Assembly (NCBI GenBank): GCA_020052615.1
Contig: JAGVOT010000070.1
Location: forward strand, 22,988 to 86,987
DNA length: 64,000 bases
Direction: 5' to 3'
Origin: Nitrospirota bacterium
GTDB lineage: Bacteria; Nitrospirota; UBA9217
Shown: one piece after another, positions 44,343 through 53,588 of the stretch
How positions within the stretch are numbered: the stretch's first letter is position 1
How the letters are laid out: each line of letters begins with the position of its first letter
The notes under the pieces: generated by a model
The model's input: only the letters and a program-made list of their open reading frames with translations
What the model was told of the DNA's origin: nothing
Database searches by the model: none
Position numbers and translations under genes: made by a program

Positions 44343-46193
44343 ATGGCCAGCGTTCCCGGTGCCGGCGTATCCGTCCCGACATCACGCAGTTCGGGTTGGC
44401 GCCTCCCGGCTTTCGTCGTCTCGCTGTTGACCTTCCTGGCGTTCCTGCCGTCTCTCCGGAACGATTTCGTCATATGGGACGACGATCTCTACATCCTGAA
44501 TAACCAGCATATCCGCTCTTTGGATGGGGAATTCCTCCGATGGGCCTTCACTGAGCACCTGGTCAACTACTGGCATCCACTCACCTGGATATCCCATGCC
44601 CTGGACTATGCGGTCTGGGGGCTCAATCCCTTCGGTCATCATCTGACAGCGGTCCTGCTGCACGCGCTCAATACTTTTTTCGTGACCCTGTTGGCTGCCG
44701 AACTGGTCAGGAAGTCATTGTCCCTGCGTGCCCGTACCGGGGGTGCGTTCGGGCAGGGGATGGCGTCCGGCGAGGACAGCGGGCGGAGCATGCTGATCGC
44801 GGCGTGCGTGACCGGACTGCTCTTCGGGCTCCATCCGCTGCATGTGGAGTCCGTGGCCTGGGTAAGTGAACGCAAGGACCTGCTCTGCGCCCTGTTCTTC
44901 GTGCTCAGCATGATGGCGTACGTGCGCGCCTTTGAACCGGGAGGGCCGGTCCGGGTACGGGAAACGATGGCGAACCGGCGCTATCAGGTGTCGCTGCTGT
45001 TCTTTGCCCTTGCCCTCGCAAGCAAGCCCATGGCGGTGACGCTCCCCGCGGTCCTCCTGGTCCTTGACGGGTATCCGCTCAGGCGGATCGGCACGGCAAA
45101 GGATGCCGCGGCGGTCTTCCTGGAGAAGCTGCCGTTCATTGCCCTGAGCGTCCTTGTCGCGGCGGTGACCTTCACCGCCCAGCGGGAGATCGGGGCCATG
45201 GCGTCCCTGGCGGACATCTCGCTGATGGACCGCATACTCATGGCCCTGCGGACGATCGTCCTTTACCTGTGGAACATGATTCTGCCTGTCGGACTGCTGC
45301 CGTACTATCCCGATCCGCCCTCCCTATCGGTCCAGTGGGCGGAATACGCCGGTGCGCTGTTCATGGTCGCCGCCGCGACCGCCGTCTGCATCGCGGTCAT
45401 GAAAAAGCAGCCCTTCTGGCTCGCGGCATGGGCCTGTTACCTGGTGACGCTGCTGCCGGTGCTCGGGATCGTCAAGGTCGGCCCCGTTTCCGTGGCCGAC
45501 CGGTTCACCTATCTGCCCAGCCTGGGACCGTTCCTTCTTGCAGGGCTCGGCGCGGCATGGCTCTGGGGCCGGGCAGGCAGGGGACAAGCAGGACGCCCGA
45601 GGCTGCGCGGCTTCCTCGTCCTTGCCGCCTGCGGCCTCCTGGTCGCAATGTCGTGGCTGACGGTCCGGCAGATCGCCGTCTGGAAGGATACGGAAACGCT
45701 CTGGACCACGGTGATTGAGAAGGAGCCGCTCCGCGTACCGATCGCCTACTTCAACCGGGGATTGGCGCGGGGCAGGGCAGGCCGGTACGCCCAGGCGCTT
45801 GACGATTTTACGGCTGCTCTTTCCCTGGAGTCCGACTACAAAGAGGCCTATATGAACCGCGGCGCAGCGCTTGGCGCCTTGGGGCGCTATGACGAAGCCA
45901 TCGAGGACCTGAACACGGCGCTGCGGCTGAACCCGGAAAACGTCCAGGCCTACCACAACCGGGGACTGGCCCATGCAAGCGTTGGGCGCGTCCAGGACGC
46001 GATCGTGGATTACGGCGAGGTGATCAGGCTCGCGCCCGGCCTTGTGAGCGCTTACCTCGACCGCGGAGCCCTGTTCTCAAGGACCGGCCGCGCGCAGCTC
46101 GCTGCGGAGGATTTCCGGGAGGCATGCTCCCGGGGCAGCGAAGAGGGATGCGCGGCCCTGCGCGGACTTCGACCGGGGGAGGACCGGCCATGA
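44343..46193 (+). CDS. TMTC-like GT-C membrane protein with TPRs, array member 1
   Basis: 616 aa from the ATG at 44343 (GGGAGG 11 nt upstream); the track ORF extends into the radical SAM gene. The N-terminal ~430 residues are a polytopic GT-C domain. TM1 is followed by LRNDFVIWDDDLYILNN, with the acidic WDDD expected at the catalytic site, then HPLTWISHALDYAVWGLNP, LLFGLHPLHVESVAWVSERKDLL, ASKPMAVTLPAVLLVLD and VADRFTYLPSLGPFLL. Four TPRs (xxYxNRG) follow. The C-terminal cap is DFREACSRGSEEGCAAL. Eukaryotic TMTC enzymes with this architecture are O-mannosyltransferases. Bacterial activity is inferred, using a polyprenyl-phosphate sugar at the periplasmic face. Confidence 0.8.
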   Translation: MASVPGAGVSVPTSRSSGWRLPAFVVSLLTFLAFLPSLRNDFVIWDDDLYILNNQHIRSLDGEFLRWAFTEHLVNYWHPLTWISHALDYAVWGLNPFGHHLTAVLLHALNTFFVTLLAAELVRKSLSLRARTGGAFGQGMASGEDSGRSMLIAACVTGLLFGLHPLHVESVAWVSERKDLLCALFFVLSMMAYVRAFEPGGPVRVRETMANRRYQVSLLFFALALASKPMAVTLPAVLLVLDGYPLRRIGTAKDAAAVFLEKLPFIALSVLVAAVTFTAQREIGAMASLADISLMDRILMALRTIVLYLWNMILPVGLLPYYPDPPSLSVQWAEYAGALFMVAAATAVCIAVMKKQPFWLAAWACYLVTLLPVLGIVKVGPVSVADRFTYLPSLGPFLLAGLGAAWLWGRAGRGQAGRPRLRGFLVLAACGLLVAMSWLTVRQIAVWKDTETLWTTVIEKEPLRVPIAYFNRGLARGRAGRYAQALDDFTAALSLESDYKEAYMNRGAALGALGRYDEAIEDLNTALRLNPENVQAYHNRGLAHASVGRVQDAIVDYGEVIRLAPGLVSAYLDRGALFSRTGRAQLAAEDFREACSRGSEEGCAALRGLRPGEDRP

Positions 46194-47956
46194 CGGGGAA
46201 AAGAGTTCTGGACCATGCGGCGTTCCTCGTCTCCCTCCTCGTGTTCGCAGTCTATCTTCCCGCCCTCAAGAACGGATTCGTCAACTGGGACGATCCCATG
46301 TGGGTCGTGGGCAATCCCCACATCCGGTCGCTGGACCGGGAGTTCATCGTCTGGGCTCTCACCGACATCAAAGCCGCAGGCAACTGGCACCCGATCACCT
46401 GGCTGTCCCTGGGCCTGGACCACGCGATCTGGGGCATGGACCCCTTCGGATTCCATCTCACCGGTATTTTTCTGCATGCTGTCAACAGCGGCCTGGTCGT
46501 GTGGCTGGCGCAGACCCTGCTGACGCGGGCCGGCTCGTTTCAGGCCGTGACCTTCCTGAACGGGCGCACCGTTCCGATCGCCGCGGTGACGGCCGGCCTG
46601 CTGTTCGGCCTCCATCCGGCGAACGTGGAGCCTGCGTCCTGGATCGCCGACAGGAGGGACCTGCTCTGCGCGCTGTTCTCCCTGCTGACCCTTGTTTCTT
46701 ATGTCCGTCACGCCGCAGCGCAGCCGGGCGGGCAGGCAGGAACTGTCCTTACGGGGAACTACTTCGCTGCACTGATCTTCTTCGCCCTGGCCCTGGGGAG
46801 CAAGGCCACGGCCATCATGCTGCCCTTCGTCCTGTTCCTCCTTGATTGGTATCCGCTCGGCAGGATGTCCTACGGAAAGCACATGCTCCGCGTGGTGTTC
46901 GAGAAGGTCCCTTTTCTGCTGCTCGGGCTGGGCACGGTCCTGGCCGCGTATCTGGCGCTGCAGGACATCGGCGTACTGGCACTGCAGGACGTATCTCCCC
47001 TGATGATGCGGCTCGGGGTTGCTTCGCGGTCCCTTGTTCTTTCCCTCAGGAACCTTGCTGCGCCCCTTTTCCTTCGTCCGGTCTATCCTTATCCGGAAGG
47101 GGCGTCCTTTGCTGTTGTACCGTCCCTCCTGTGGATATGCGTTGCATCGAGCATTACTGCTGTCGCTTTCGCTGCGGCCAGGAAACAGTCTGCCTGGCTG
47201 GCTGCCTGGGGATTCTATGTGATCACCATGCTGCCGGTCACGGGCATCGTCAGATTGGGCGGCCATGCCATGGCGGACCGGTATCTCTACCTGCCGGGCC
47301 TGGGGCCGCTCCTGCTTGCCGGGATCGGAGCTGCATGGCTGTGGGACAGGGCCGGGGGAATGTCAGCGCGAAGGGGCGCCGCGCGGGTGGCGCTTGCCGC
47401 GGTCGCCGGGATCGTACTGTTCAGTCTTGCGGTCATGACCGTTCGGCAGATCGGCGTGTGGCGGAATTCCATCACCTATTGGAGCCATGTCGTGGCGAAA
47501 GAACCCTCCGCGATGCCGCTGGCCTATTACCTTCGGGGGCTGGCGTATACCGAGCAAGGAGAATACGCCCTGGCCGAACAGGATTTTACCTCAGCCATCT
47601 TTCTGGATCCCGGGTATGCGGCGGCATATATGAGCCGCGGCGCGGCATTGGGCGCCCTGGGGCGGTTCTCAGAAGCAGTGGAGGACCTTGACCTGGCCCT
47701 GCGGCTTAAACCGGAAAGCGTGCAGGCCTATCTGAACAGGGGGCTGGCCTATGAGGGCATGGGAAGGCATGACCGGGCCATAGAGGACTATACCCGGGCG
47801 ATCGAGGCGGATCCGGAGTTTGCCAGGGGCTACGTGGACCGCGGCAATCTCTATGTGAAGACCGGGAGGCCGGAGAGTGCGGATATTGATTTTCAAAAGG
47901 CCTGCGATCTGGGTAACGATGAGGGATGCCTTGCAGTAAGGAAGCCGCGGAGGTAG
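46190..47956 (+). CDS. TMTC-like GT-C membrane protein with TPRs, array member 2
   Basis: 588 aa from the ATG at 46190 (4-nt overlap with member 1, GGGGGAGG upstream). Same architecture: LKNGFVNWDDPMWVVGNPHIRS after TM1, HPITWLSLGLDHAIWGMDP, LLFGLHPANVEPASWIADRRDLLCAL, GSKATAIMLPFVLFLLDWYPL, and MADRYLYLPGLGPLLL. It is the most divergent of the early members: WDDP replaces WDDD, and VEPASW replaces VESVAW. Four TPRs, then the cap DFQKACDLGNDEGCLAV. It ends the first sub-array; a convergent NHL-repeat gene follows after 87 nt with no clear terminator. Confidence 0.8.
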   Translation: MTGKRVLDHAAFLVSLLVFAVYLPALKNGFVNWDDPMWVVGNPHIRSLDREFIVWALTDIKAAGNWHPITWLSLGLDHAIWGMDPFGFHLTGIFLHAVNSGLVVWLAQTLLTRAGSFQAVTFLNGRTVPIAAVTAGLLFGLHPANVEPASWIADRRDLLCALFSLLTLVSYVRHAAAQPGGQAGTVLTGNYFAALIFFALALGSKATAIMLPFVLFLLDWYPLGRMSYGKHMLRVVFEKVPFLLLGLGTVLAAYLALQDIGVLALQDVSPLMMRLGVASRSLVLSLRNLAAPLFLRPVYPYPEGASFAVVPSLLWICVASSITAVAFAAARKQSAWLAAWGFYVITMLPVTGIVRLGGHAMADRYLYLPGLGPLLLAGIGAAWLWDRAGGMSARRGAARVALAAVAGIVLFSLAVMTVRQIGVWRNSITYWSHVVAKEPSAMPLAYYLRGLAYTEQGEYALAEQDFTSAIFLDPGYAAAYMSRGAALGALGRFSEAVEDLDLALRLKPESVQAYLNRGLAYEGMGRHDRAIEDYTRAIEADPEFARGYVDRGNLYVKTGRPESADIDFQKACDLGNDEGCLAVRKPRR

Positions 47957-48043
47957 CGAACGCCCGGCAGCGCCGGTTCAAGGCGCCGACCCGCCGGGAA
48001 CGTCCTGAAAACGCGCTTCACCGGGCATGCCATGCCTGCGAAG

Positions 48044-49177
48044 TTATTTTTTGATTTCGAACAGGAGAATGCGGTTATTGCTTGTATCGGAGACCCACAG
48101 CTGGTTGTCTTTGTAATAGACGCCCTCGGGGTTGAACAGGGTCCGCGCTGTCGGCGGGCGGGTGAAGGTGGTCTCGCTCGGTGGAGCTCCATTGGCCCCC
48201 GAACTGTCGAAGTTTCCCTGCCCGAGAACGGCAGTAGGCAGTTCACCGGTTTTCAGGGGGAATTTGTCCCAGATGAGGATGCGGTTATTAAGGGAGTCCG
48301 AGACGAACAGCTTTGATCCGTCCGACGCGACCGCATAGGGCTCGTTGAACTGGTTCCGGCCGCTCCCTGCGGTTCCGGTCCCCAGGACGATATCGGCATC
48401 ATCCGTCGGACTGGCCGGGATCCGGCTCCAGATCAGGACACGATGATTTCCGAAGTCCGCGACGACCAGCTTCGTTCCATCTGTCCATACACCCCTTGGC
48501 GCGGAGAACGTGTGCCTGGTTGAACCGGTCGTGTCCGGGCTGCAATCGGTATTGCCGAGAATAAGTTCGGCAGTGATCGGCTTTGCGCGGTCGGTGCCGG
48601 CAGGGATCTTGTTCCAGATCAGGACGCGGTTATTGTCCATTTCGGATACGATCAGTTTGTCCTTTGAAGCGAAAAGTGCACGGGGAGAGTTCATATGTGA
48701 ACAGTCCCCGACCGGAGGACCCGTCAGGTCCGCCTGCCCCAGCACGATGTCCGGCGCCGAGCTTATCGTCGGGACCTTATTCCAGATGAGCACCCTGTGG
48801 TTGCCCGCATCAGCCACGAACATCTTATCATCGGCGATGCTCAGCCCGAACGGTTCGTTGAAGTTGGTCCATTGTGCAGGGTCGCTGGACTGAATGACAG
48901 CCGCGGCGGCGGGGTAGTTTGTTGCAGGCACGGGGGAGAACCGGAGGATCCGGTTGTTGCCGGAATCAATGACGTACAGCGAATCGCCGTACAGAGCGAC
49001 CGGTCCGCCGGGATACTGAAGGGACGTGAGCGAGGCGCCGTCCTGGCCCGCATCCTTATTCTTGAAGTCCGGCTGGCCGATCACGAGGCGCGCTGCCGGG
49101 GCGCAGCCCTGCAACGCGATAGCGGACGCGAATGCGATCGTCATGATGAATGCCTGGATGGATCGCTTGGTAAACAT
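48044..49177 (-). CDS. NHL-repeat beta-propeller lipoprotein
   Basis: 377 aa from the ATG at 49177 (GAGGTG 4 nt upstream on the minus strand; the track start at 49189 is GTG). A lipoprotein signal ends in LQGC. The rest is a propeller of about six NHL-like blades with SGNNRILRFSP, DAGNHRVLIWNKVP, EMDNNRVLIWNKIP, DFGNHRVLIWSRIP, DSLNNRILIWDKFP and DTSNNRILLFE. Such propellers are binding platforms, here on the outside of a membrane. It is the only leftward gene in the right half of the window and splits the TMTC-like array. Related in fold, not closely in sequence, to the NHL part of the protein at 13992. Confidence 0.85.
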   Translation of the reverse strand: MFTKRSIQAFIMTIAFASAIALQGCAPAARLVIGQPDFKNKDAGQDGASLTSLQYPGGPVALYGDSLYVIDSGNNRILRFSPVPATNYPAAAAVIQSSDPAQWTNFNEPFGLSIADDKMFVADAGNHRVLIWNKVPTISSAPDIVLGQADLTGPPVGDCSHMNSPRALFASKDKLIVSEMDNNRVLIWNKIPAGTDRAKPITAELILGNTDCSPDTTGSTRHTFSAPRGVWTDGTKLVVADFGNHRVLIWSRIPASPTDDADIVLGTGTAGSGRNQFNEPYAVASDGSKLFVSDSLNNRILIWDKFPLKTGELPTAVLGQGNFDSSGANGAPPSETTFTRPPTARTLFNPEGVYYKDNQLWVSDTSNNRILLFEIKK

Positions 49178-49263
49178 TATGCACCTCACTTATGATTATA
49201 CATATCCGAAATTTTATGGCACGGTGCGATCTGGAGAAAAAATCCATCGCCATTGTAGTAATT

Positions 49264-49292
49264 AACGTACCGCACCCAGCCGGTCCTGTCAA
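49264..49292 (-). promoter_or_regulatory. Candidate promoter for the NHL lipoprotein
   Basis: On the minus strand: TTGACA (49292-49287), 17-nt spacer, TACGTT (49269-49264), about 90 nt before the start at 49177. The -10 is a partial match. Confidence 0.4.
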
Positions 49293-49323
49293 GTTCGAAA
49301 TGGCCTAAAAGAGGCAATCATGC

Positions 49324-49352
49324 TTGACCCAAGGCGGTGCATGGCTTAGAAT
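49324..49352 (+). promoter_or_regulatory. Candidate promoter for the main TMTC-like array
   Basis: TTGACC (49324-49329), 17-nt spacer, TAGAAT (49347-49352), about 65 nt before the ATG at 49418. With the minus-strand site it forms a divergent promoter region. A long transcript through the next six tightly packed genes could start here. Confidence 0.5.
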
Positions 49353-49417
49353 GCGAAGATGATCGTTCCGCGAATGTTAGGGAAACGCCGCGGCAGAGTT
49401 CATTCTTCTATGATGAT

Positions 49418-51418
49418 ATGAAGAGAAAAAATACCAGATATTTGCTTGCGGCGGTCGTCTCCCTTGTTACCGCAGTCGTTTACCTGCCCGCTCTCCGGAA
49501 TGATTTTGTCATATGGGACGATGATCTGTTTATCGTCGACAATCCCTTTATCCGCTCTCTCAGCCGGGAATTCTTCATGTGGGCTTTTACCGACGCGTCG
49601 ACGGACTTCTGGCGCCCGGTGATCTGGATCTCCCATGCCCTTGATTATGCCGTCTGGGGGCTGAATCCCGCGGGCCATCACCTGACCAGCCTGCTTCTTC
49701 ATTCCCTGAACACCTTTCTGGTGGTCTGTCTGGTCATCAAACTCCTTGAGACGTTCAACGAAAACAGGGCGCAGGTTGAACGGTTTCCCGCCCTGAGCAG
49801 CCGGAGTATTTTGATAACAGGCGCGGCGACCGGCGCGCTTTTTGGCCTTCATCCGGTTCATGTGGAATCCGTGGCCTGGGTCACAACCAGAACGGACCTT
49901 CTGTATTCCCTGTTTTTCCTGTTAAGCATCATGTTCTATGCAGACTATGCGGCATCTTTGCGGAACAGACCGGCGGACAAACCTGCCGGTATCATATTGT
50001 TTGACCGCAATTATGCAATTGCGCTCGGCCTGTTTGCGCTGTCCCTGATGAGCAAACCCATGGCGGTGACGCTGCCTCTGATCCTGCTGCTTCTTGACTG
50101 GTATCCTCTGCGAAGACCTCACCGGCTGCGGGACGCGTTTCCCCTCCTTGTCGAAAAGATCCCGTTCCTTGCGGCAAGCGCGGCCGTATCGGGAGTGACG
50201 CTGCTCCTGACCCCGCGCGTGACCAGCAATATGACCACCCTCGCGGAGGTCCCGTTCCTTGCCCGCATGCTGGTGGCGGCGAAGGCGCTGGTCCTGTATT
50301 TGTGGAACATGTTCCTCCCCGTTCATTTAAGCCCCTTTTACCCTTATCCGGACACGGTGTCGTTCACATCGCCGGAGTACTTCGGGGCTACCGCGCTTGT
50401 CTGCGGCATCACGGCAGGGTGCCTTCTCGCGGTCAGAAAACATCCTCTCTGGCTGTTCCTGTGGGGTTATTATGTCATCAGTTTGGTGCCGGTGCTCGGT
50501 CTTGTCAGAGGACGGTATGCCTTTATGGCGGACCGGTATACCTATCTGTCCAGCATAGGCCCTTTTCTGCTCGCAGGTCTGGGCGCGGCATGGCTTTGGG
50601 AGAAGGCGGATTCCCTGCGAACGTGCTCCAGGGAGGCCATGTACGGCATGGCCGCTGCCGGGATCATGCTTGCCGTGCCGCTGTCCGTGCAGACGGTGAA
50701 CCAGATCGCCGTCTGGAAAGACAGCGTGAGCCTCTGGAGCTTTGTTATCGCTGAAGAGCCTGTTCGGGTGCCGATCGCCTATAATAACAGGGGCGTGGAG
50801 CGGAGGAAAAAAGGACAGCTTGACCTGGCTCTGCAGGATTACACCAGGGCCATTGAGCTGGATCCGAAGAATGCCAAGTTCTATACGAACAGGGGTATTG
50901 CCTTTGGTGAAACAGGACAGATGAGACTTGCACTGGAGGATATTGACCGGGCGCTCTCCCTGGATCCCGACTATGCCGATGCCTATACGAGCCGCGGCCT
51001 GGTCTTTGCGGAAACCGGGCAGTTCGATCAGGCGATACAGGACTACACCAGGGCGCTCGTATTGAACGCCGTCAGCGTTGATGCCTACTATAACCGGGGG
51101 ATCGCGTATGAGCGCATGGACAGGCCCGGCCTGGCGCTGGAGGACTTTACCAGGGCGATAACCGTTGATCCCTCGGACCATCAGCTGTACATCGAAAGGG
51201 CGCGGGTCCATGGCAGGCTGGGTCATGACGAAAAAGCATTGGAAGATTATTCTCAAGCGATTGCGATAAGGCCTGATTTTGCCGCCGCCTATCTCTATCG
51301 TGGAGACTGGTATCTGAGGCGGGGCAGGTCGGAACTGGCGAAGCTGGATTATGAGCTGGCATGCCGGTTGGGGAGTGAAGAGGGCTGCAACACCCTGAAC
51401 ACCTTCGGGGGACGCTAG
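49418..51418 (+). CDS. TMTC-like GT-C membrane protein with TPRs, array member 3
   Basis: 666 aa from the ATG at 49418; the track start at 49337 adds 27 unlikely residues, and no strong ribosome-binding site is seen. GT-C domain: LRNDFVIWDDDLFIVDNPFIRS, HALDYAVWGLNPAGHHL, LFGLHPVHVESVAWVTTRTDLLYS, SLMSKPMAVTLPLILLLLDWYPL, and MADRYTYLSSIGPFLL. It shares the WVTTRTDLLYS variant with member 5. Six TPRs follow, more than in members 1 and 2, then LDYELACRLGSEEGCNTL. It starts the second, uninterrupted part of the array, with its own promoter candidate upstream. Confidence 0.82.
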   Translation: MKRKNTRYLLAAVVSLVTAVVYLPALRNDFVIWDDDLFIVDNPFIRSLSREFFMWAFTDASTDFWRPVIWISHALDYAVWGLNPAGHHLTSLLLHSLNTFLVVCLVIKLLETFNENRAQVERFPALSSRSILITGAATGALFGLHPVHVESVAWVTTRTDLLYSLFFLLSIMFYADYAASLRNRPADKPAGIILFDRNYAIALGLFALSLMSKPMAVTLPLILLLLDWYPLRRPHRLRDAFPLLVEKIPFLAASAAVSGVTLLLTPRVTSNMTTLAEVPFLARMLVAAKALVLYLWNMFLPVHLSPFYPYPDTVSFTSPEYFGATALVCGITAGCLLAVRKHPLWLFLWGYYVISLVPVLGLVRGRYAFMADRYTYLSSIGPFLLAGLGAAWLWEKADSLRTCSREAMYGMAAAGIMLAVPLSVQTVNQIAVWKDSVSLWSFVIAEEPVRVPIAYNNRGVERRKKGQLDLALQDYTRAIELDPKNAKFYTNRGIAFGETGQMRLALEDIDRALSLDPDYADAYTSRGLVFAETGQFDQAIQDYTRALVLNAVSVDAYYNRGIAYERMDRPGLALEDFTRAITVDPSDHQLYIERARVHGRLGHDEKALEDYSQAIAIRPDFAAAYLYRGDWYLRRGRSELAKLDYELACRLGSEEGCNTLNTFGGR

Positions 51419-51431
51419 GACGCATACTGCT

Positions 51432-53588
51432 ATGTTCATGAAGAAGCGATATCTGAGATATTTTCCTGCGGCCTTTGCTGCGGCGATCACGCTTGCCCTG
51501 TTTTCTCCTGCGCTCCGGAATGATTTTATCAACTGGGACGATAATTTGTATGTCGTCAATAATCCCAACATCCGTTCGTTCGACCTGGCCTTCCTCTGGT
51601 GGGCGTTGACCGATACCAGTTCGGTAGTTTACTGGCAGCCGCTTACCTGGATATCTTATGCCCTGGATTACCTGTCCTGGGGCCTTGATCCGTTCGGATA
51701 TCATCTGACCAACATTCTTCTTCACGGGATGAACACCTTTATCGTCGTGCTCCTGGTGCTAAAGCTCCTTGAAACAGACGGTATGCCTCGCAGGGCGCTG
51801 TTGGCAGCGGGGGGCGCGGAAGGTGGCTGTTCACGCCCTCGCCTTCATGAGCGCACCCTGTGGATAGCAGCGGGCCTGACCGGCCTTTTCTTCGGTCTGC
51901 ATCCGCTGCGTGTGGAATCAGTGGCGTGGGTCGCGGAGCGAAAGGACCTTCTTTATTTCCTGTTCTACCTGCTCGGCATCATGGCGTATACGAGCTATGG
52001 GATGCGTCGTGCACAGGAAACAGGCCGGCATGATGGGGGGAATTTCCTGCTGAACAGGCATTATCTCCTGACGCTGGGCTGGTATGTTCTTGCACTGGCG
52101 AGCAAACCGATGGCCGTCACCTTCCCGGTCATCCTGCTTCTTCTGGACTGGTACCCTTTCGACAGGGTGGGTTCCTGGAAAGCTCTGAAAATTGCCCTTG
52201 GGGAAAAGGTGCCTTTTCTGGCGCTGAGCGCAGCGGTGTCCGTCATTACCATCATTGCCCAGAGGGACGTCGAGGCCATGGTCTCGCTGGATGTGCTGCC
52301 ATTGTCAGACCGTATCGCGACGGCATTCAGGGGACTCATGATGTACCTCGTCAAGACGGTGCTTCCGTTTGATCTGGTCCCCCTCTATCCTTACCCGAAG
52401 GACATATCCTTGTTTTCTTTTGAATATCTTTCCGCCATCGCACTTGTTTGCGCCATCACCGCTGTCTGCGTGGCCCTGCTGAAACGAGAAAAGGTGTTCA
52501 TGGCTGCCTGGGCCTTTTTTGTGATCACCCTCTTTCCCGTCCTGGGATTCTTCCAGGCAGGCGCCCACTCCATGGCAGACAGGTTTACGTACCTGCCCGG
52601 CCTTGGACCGGCGCTGCTGGTCGGGCTAGCCTCTTCATGGGGCTGGGAGAGGACCCGTTCGCTGCGGCGGTCGGGAAGAGGGGTCAGATCCATCATGGTC
52701 GCCGCTGCAATAATCCTGCTGGTTTCCCTCTCGTTCCTTACGCTGAAGCAGATCGGTGTTTGGAAGAACAGCATCGACTTCTGGACCTACCTGATCGAGA
52801 AGGAACCCGGCCGTGTCCCGGTGGCGCATATCAATCGCGGCGTCGCATTCAAGGAGGAGCGCCGGTATGACCGGGCGATAGAGGACTTTAATGCTGTGCT
52901 GGCCGGCGGCTACAGCCCGCGGGACTCGAACCTGGCCTACAATTATCGGGGAGCGGCCCTGGTGGAAATGGGACTGCTGGAGCAGGGCATGGAGGACTTT
53001 ACCGCCGCGATCGCGCTGGAACCTTCAAAGCATTTGGCATACTGCAATCGCGGTCTTGTGCTGGGGAAAATGGGCCGGTATCCGCAGGCCATAGAGGACT
53101 TTACCCGGTCGATCGAACTGAATCCCGATGATGAAAATACCTATATTGGGCGCGGGCTTGCCCTTGCGGAGACGGGACAGCTTGACCGGGCAAGGGAAGA
53201 CCTGGATAAGGCGATTGCCTTGAATCGGTATCATGCCGATGCGTATCTGAACAGGGGACTGGTGTTCGAGCGCAAAGGCATGCTGGAGCGCGCCCTGGCG
53301 GATTACTCCCGGGTGATCGAGCTGGATCCCGCTGATTACCTGGCCTATGCCAACCGGGGCGTTGTCCTGGACAAGAGGGGGGAGTTCGACAGGGCCATCG
53401 AGGACTACACCCGGGCGATCGGCCTGAATTCCGATTACGTCAGGGCTTATCTCGAGCGGGGCGGTCTCCTGTCGAGAACGGGCAGCAAGGACCTCGCGGC
53501 CGCGGATTTTCAGAAGGCCTGCGAACTTGGCAGCAAAGCAGGATGCGACGCGCTGCATGGTACGGGGAGCCTCCTCCATGCGCGGTGA
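51432..53588 (+). CDS. TMTC-like GT-C membrane protein with TPRs, array member 4
   Basis: 718 aa, ATG 13 nt after the previous stop; the largest complete member. GT-C motifs: LRNDFINWDDNLYVVNNPNIRS, WQPLTWISYALDYLSWGLDPFGYHL, FFGLHPLRVESVAWVAERKDLLYF, LASKPMAVTFPVILLLLDWYPF, and MADRFTYLPGLGPALL. The acidic motif is WDDN. Seven TPRs, the second displaced by an insertion (LAGGYSPRDSN), then the cap DFQKACELGSKAGCDAL. The last codons overlap the start of member 5 by 11 nt, indicating translational coupling. Confidence 0.82.
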   Translation: MFMKKRYLRYFPAAFAAAITLALFSPALRNDFINWDDNLYVVNNPNIRSFDLAFLWWALTDTSSVVYWQPLTWISYALDYLSWGLDPFGYHLTNILLHGMNTFIVVLLVLKLLETDGMPRRALLAAGGAEGGCSRPRLHERTLWIAAGLTGLFFGLHPLRVESVAWVAERKDLLYFLFYLLGIMAYTSYGMRRAQETGRHDGGNFLLNRHYLLTLGWYVLALASKPMAVTFPVILLLLDWYPFDRVGSWKALKIALGEKVPFLALSAAVSVITIIAQRDVEAMVSLDVLPLSDRIATAFRGLMMYLVKTVLPFDLVPLYPYPKDISLFSFEYLSAIALVCAITAVCVALLKREKVFMAAWAFFVITLFPVLGFFQAGAHSMADRFTYLPGLGPALLVGLASSWGWERTRSLRRSGRGVRSIMVAAAIILLVSLSFLTLKQIGVWKNSIDFWTYLIEKEPGRVPVAHINRGVAFKEERRYDRAIEDFNAVLAGGYSPRDSNLAYNYRGAALVEMGLLEQGMEDFTAAIALEPSKHLAYCNRGLVLGKMGRYPQAIEDFTRSIELNPDDENTYIGRGLALAETGQLDRAREDLDKAIALNRYHADAYLNRGLVFERKGMLERALADYSRVIELDPADYLAYANRGVVLDKRGEFDRAIEDYTRAIGLNSDYVRAYLERGGLLSRTGSKDLAAADFQKACELGSKAGCDALHGTGSLLHAR

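Noticed and set aside
46052-47266. Minus-strand ORF of 404 aa, and similar 313-414 aa antisense ORFs within the TMTC array
   Set aside because: They recur antisense to each paralogue because the + strand genes are alike; sequence is His/Arg/Gly-rich shadow.
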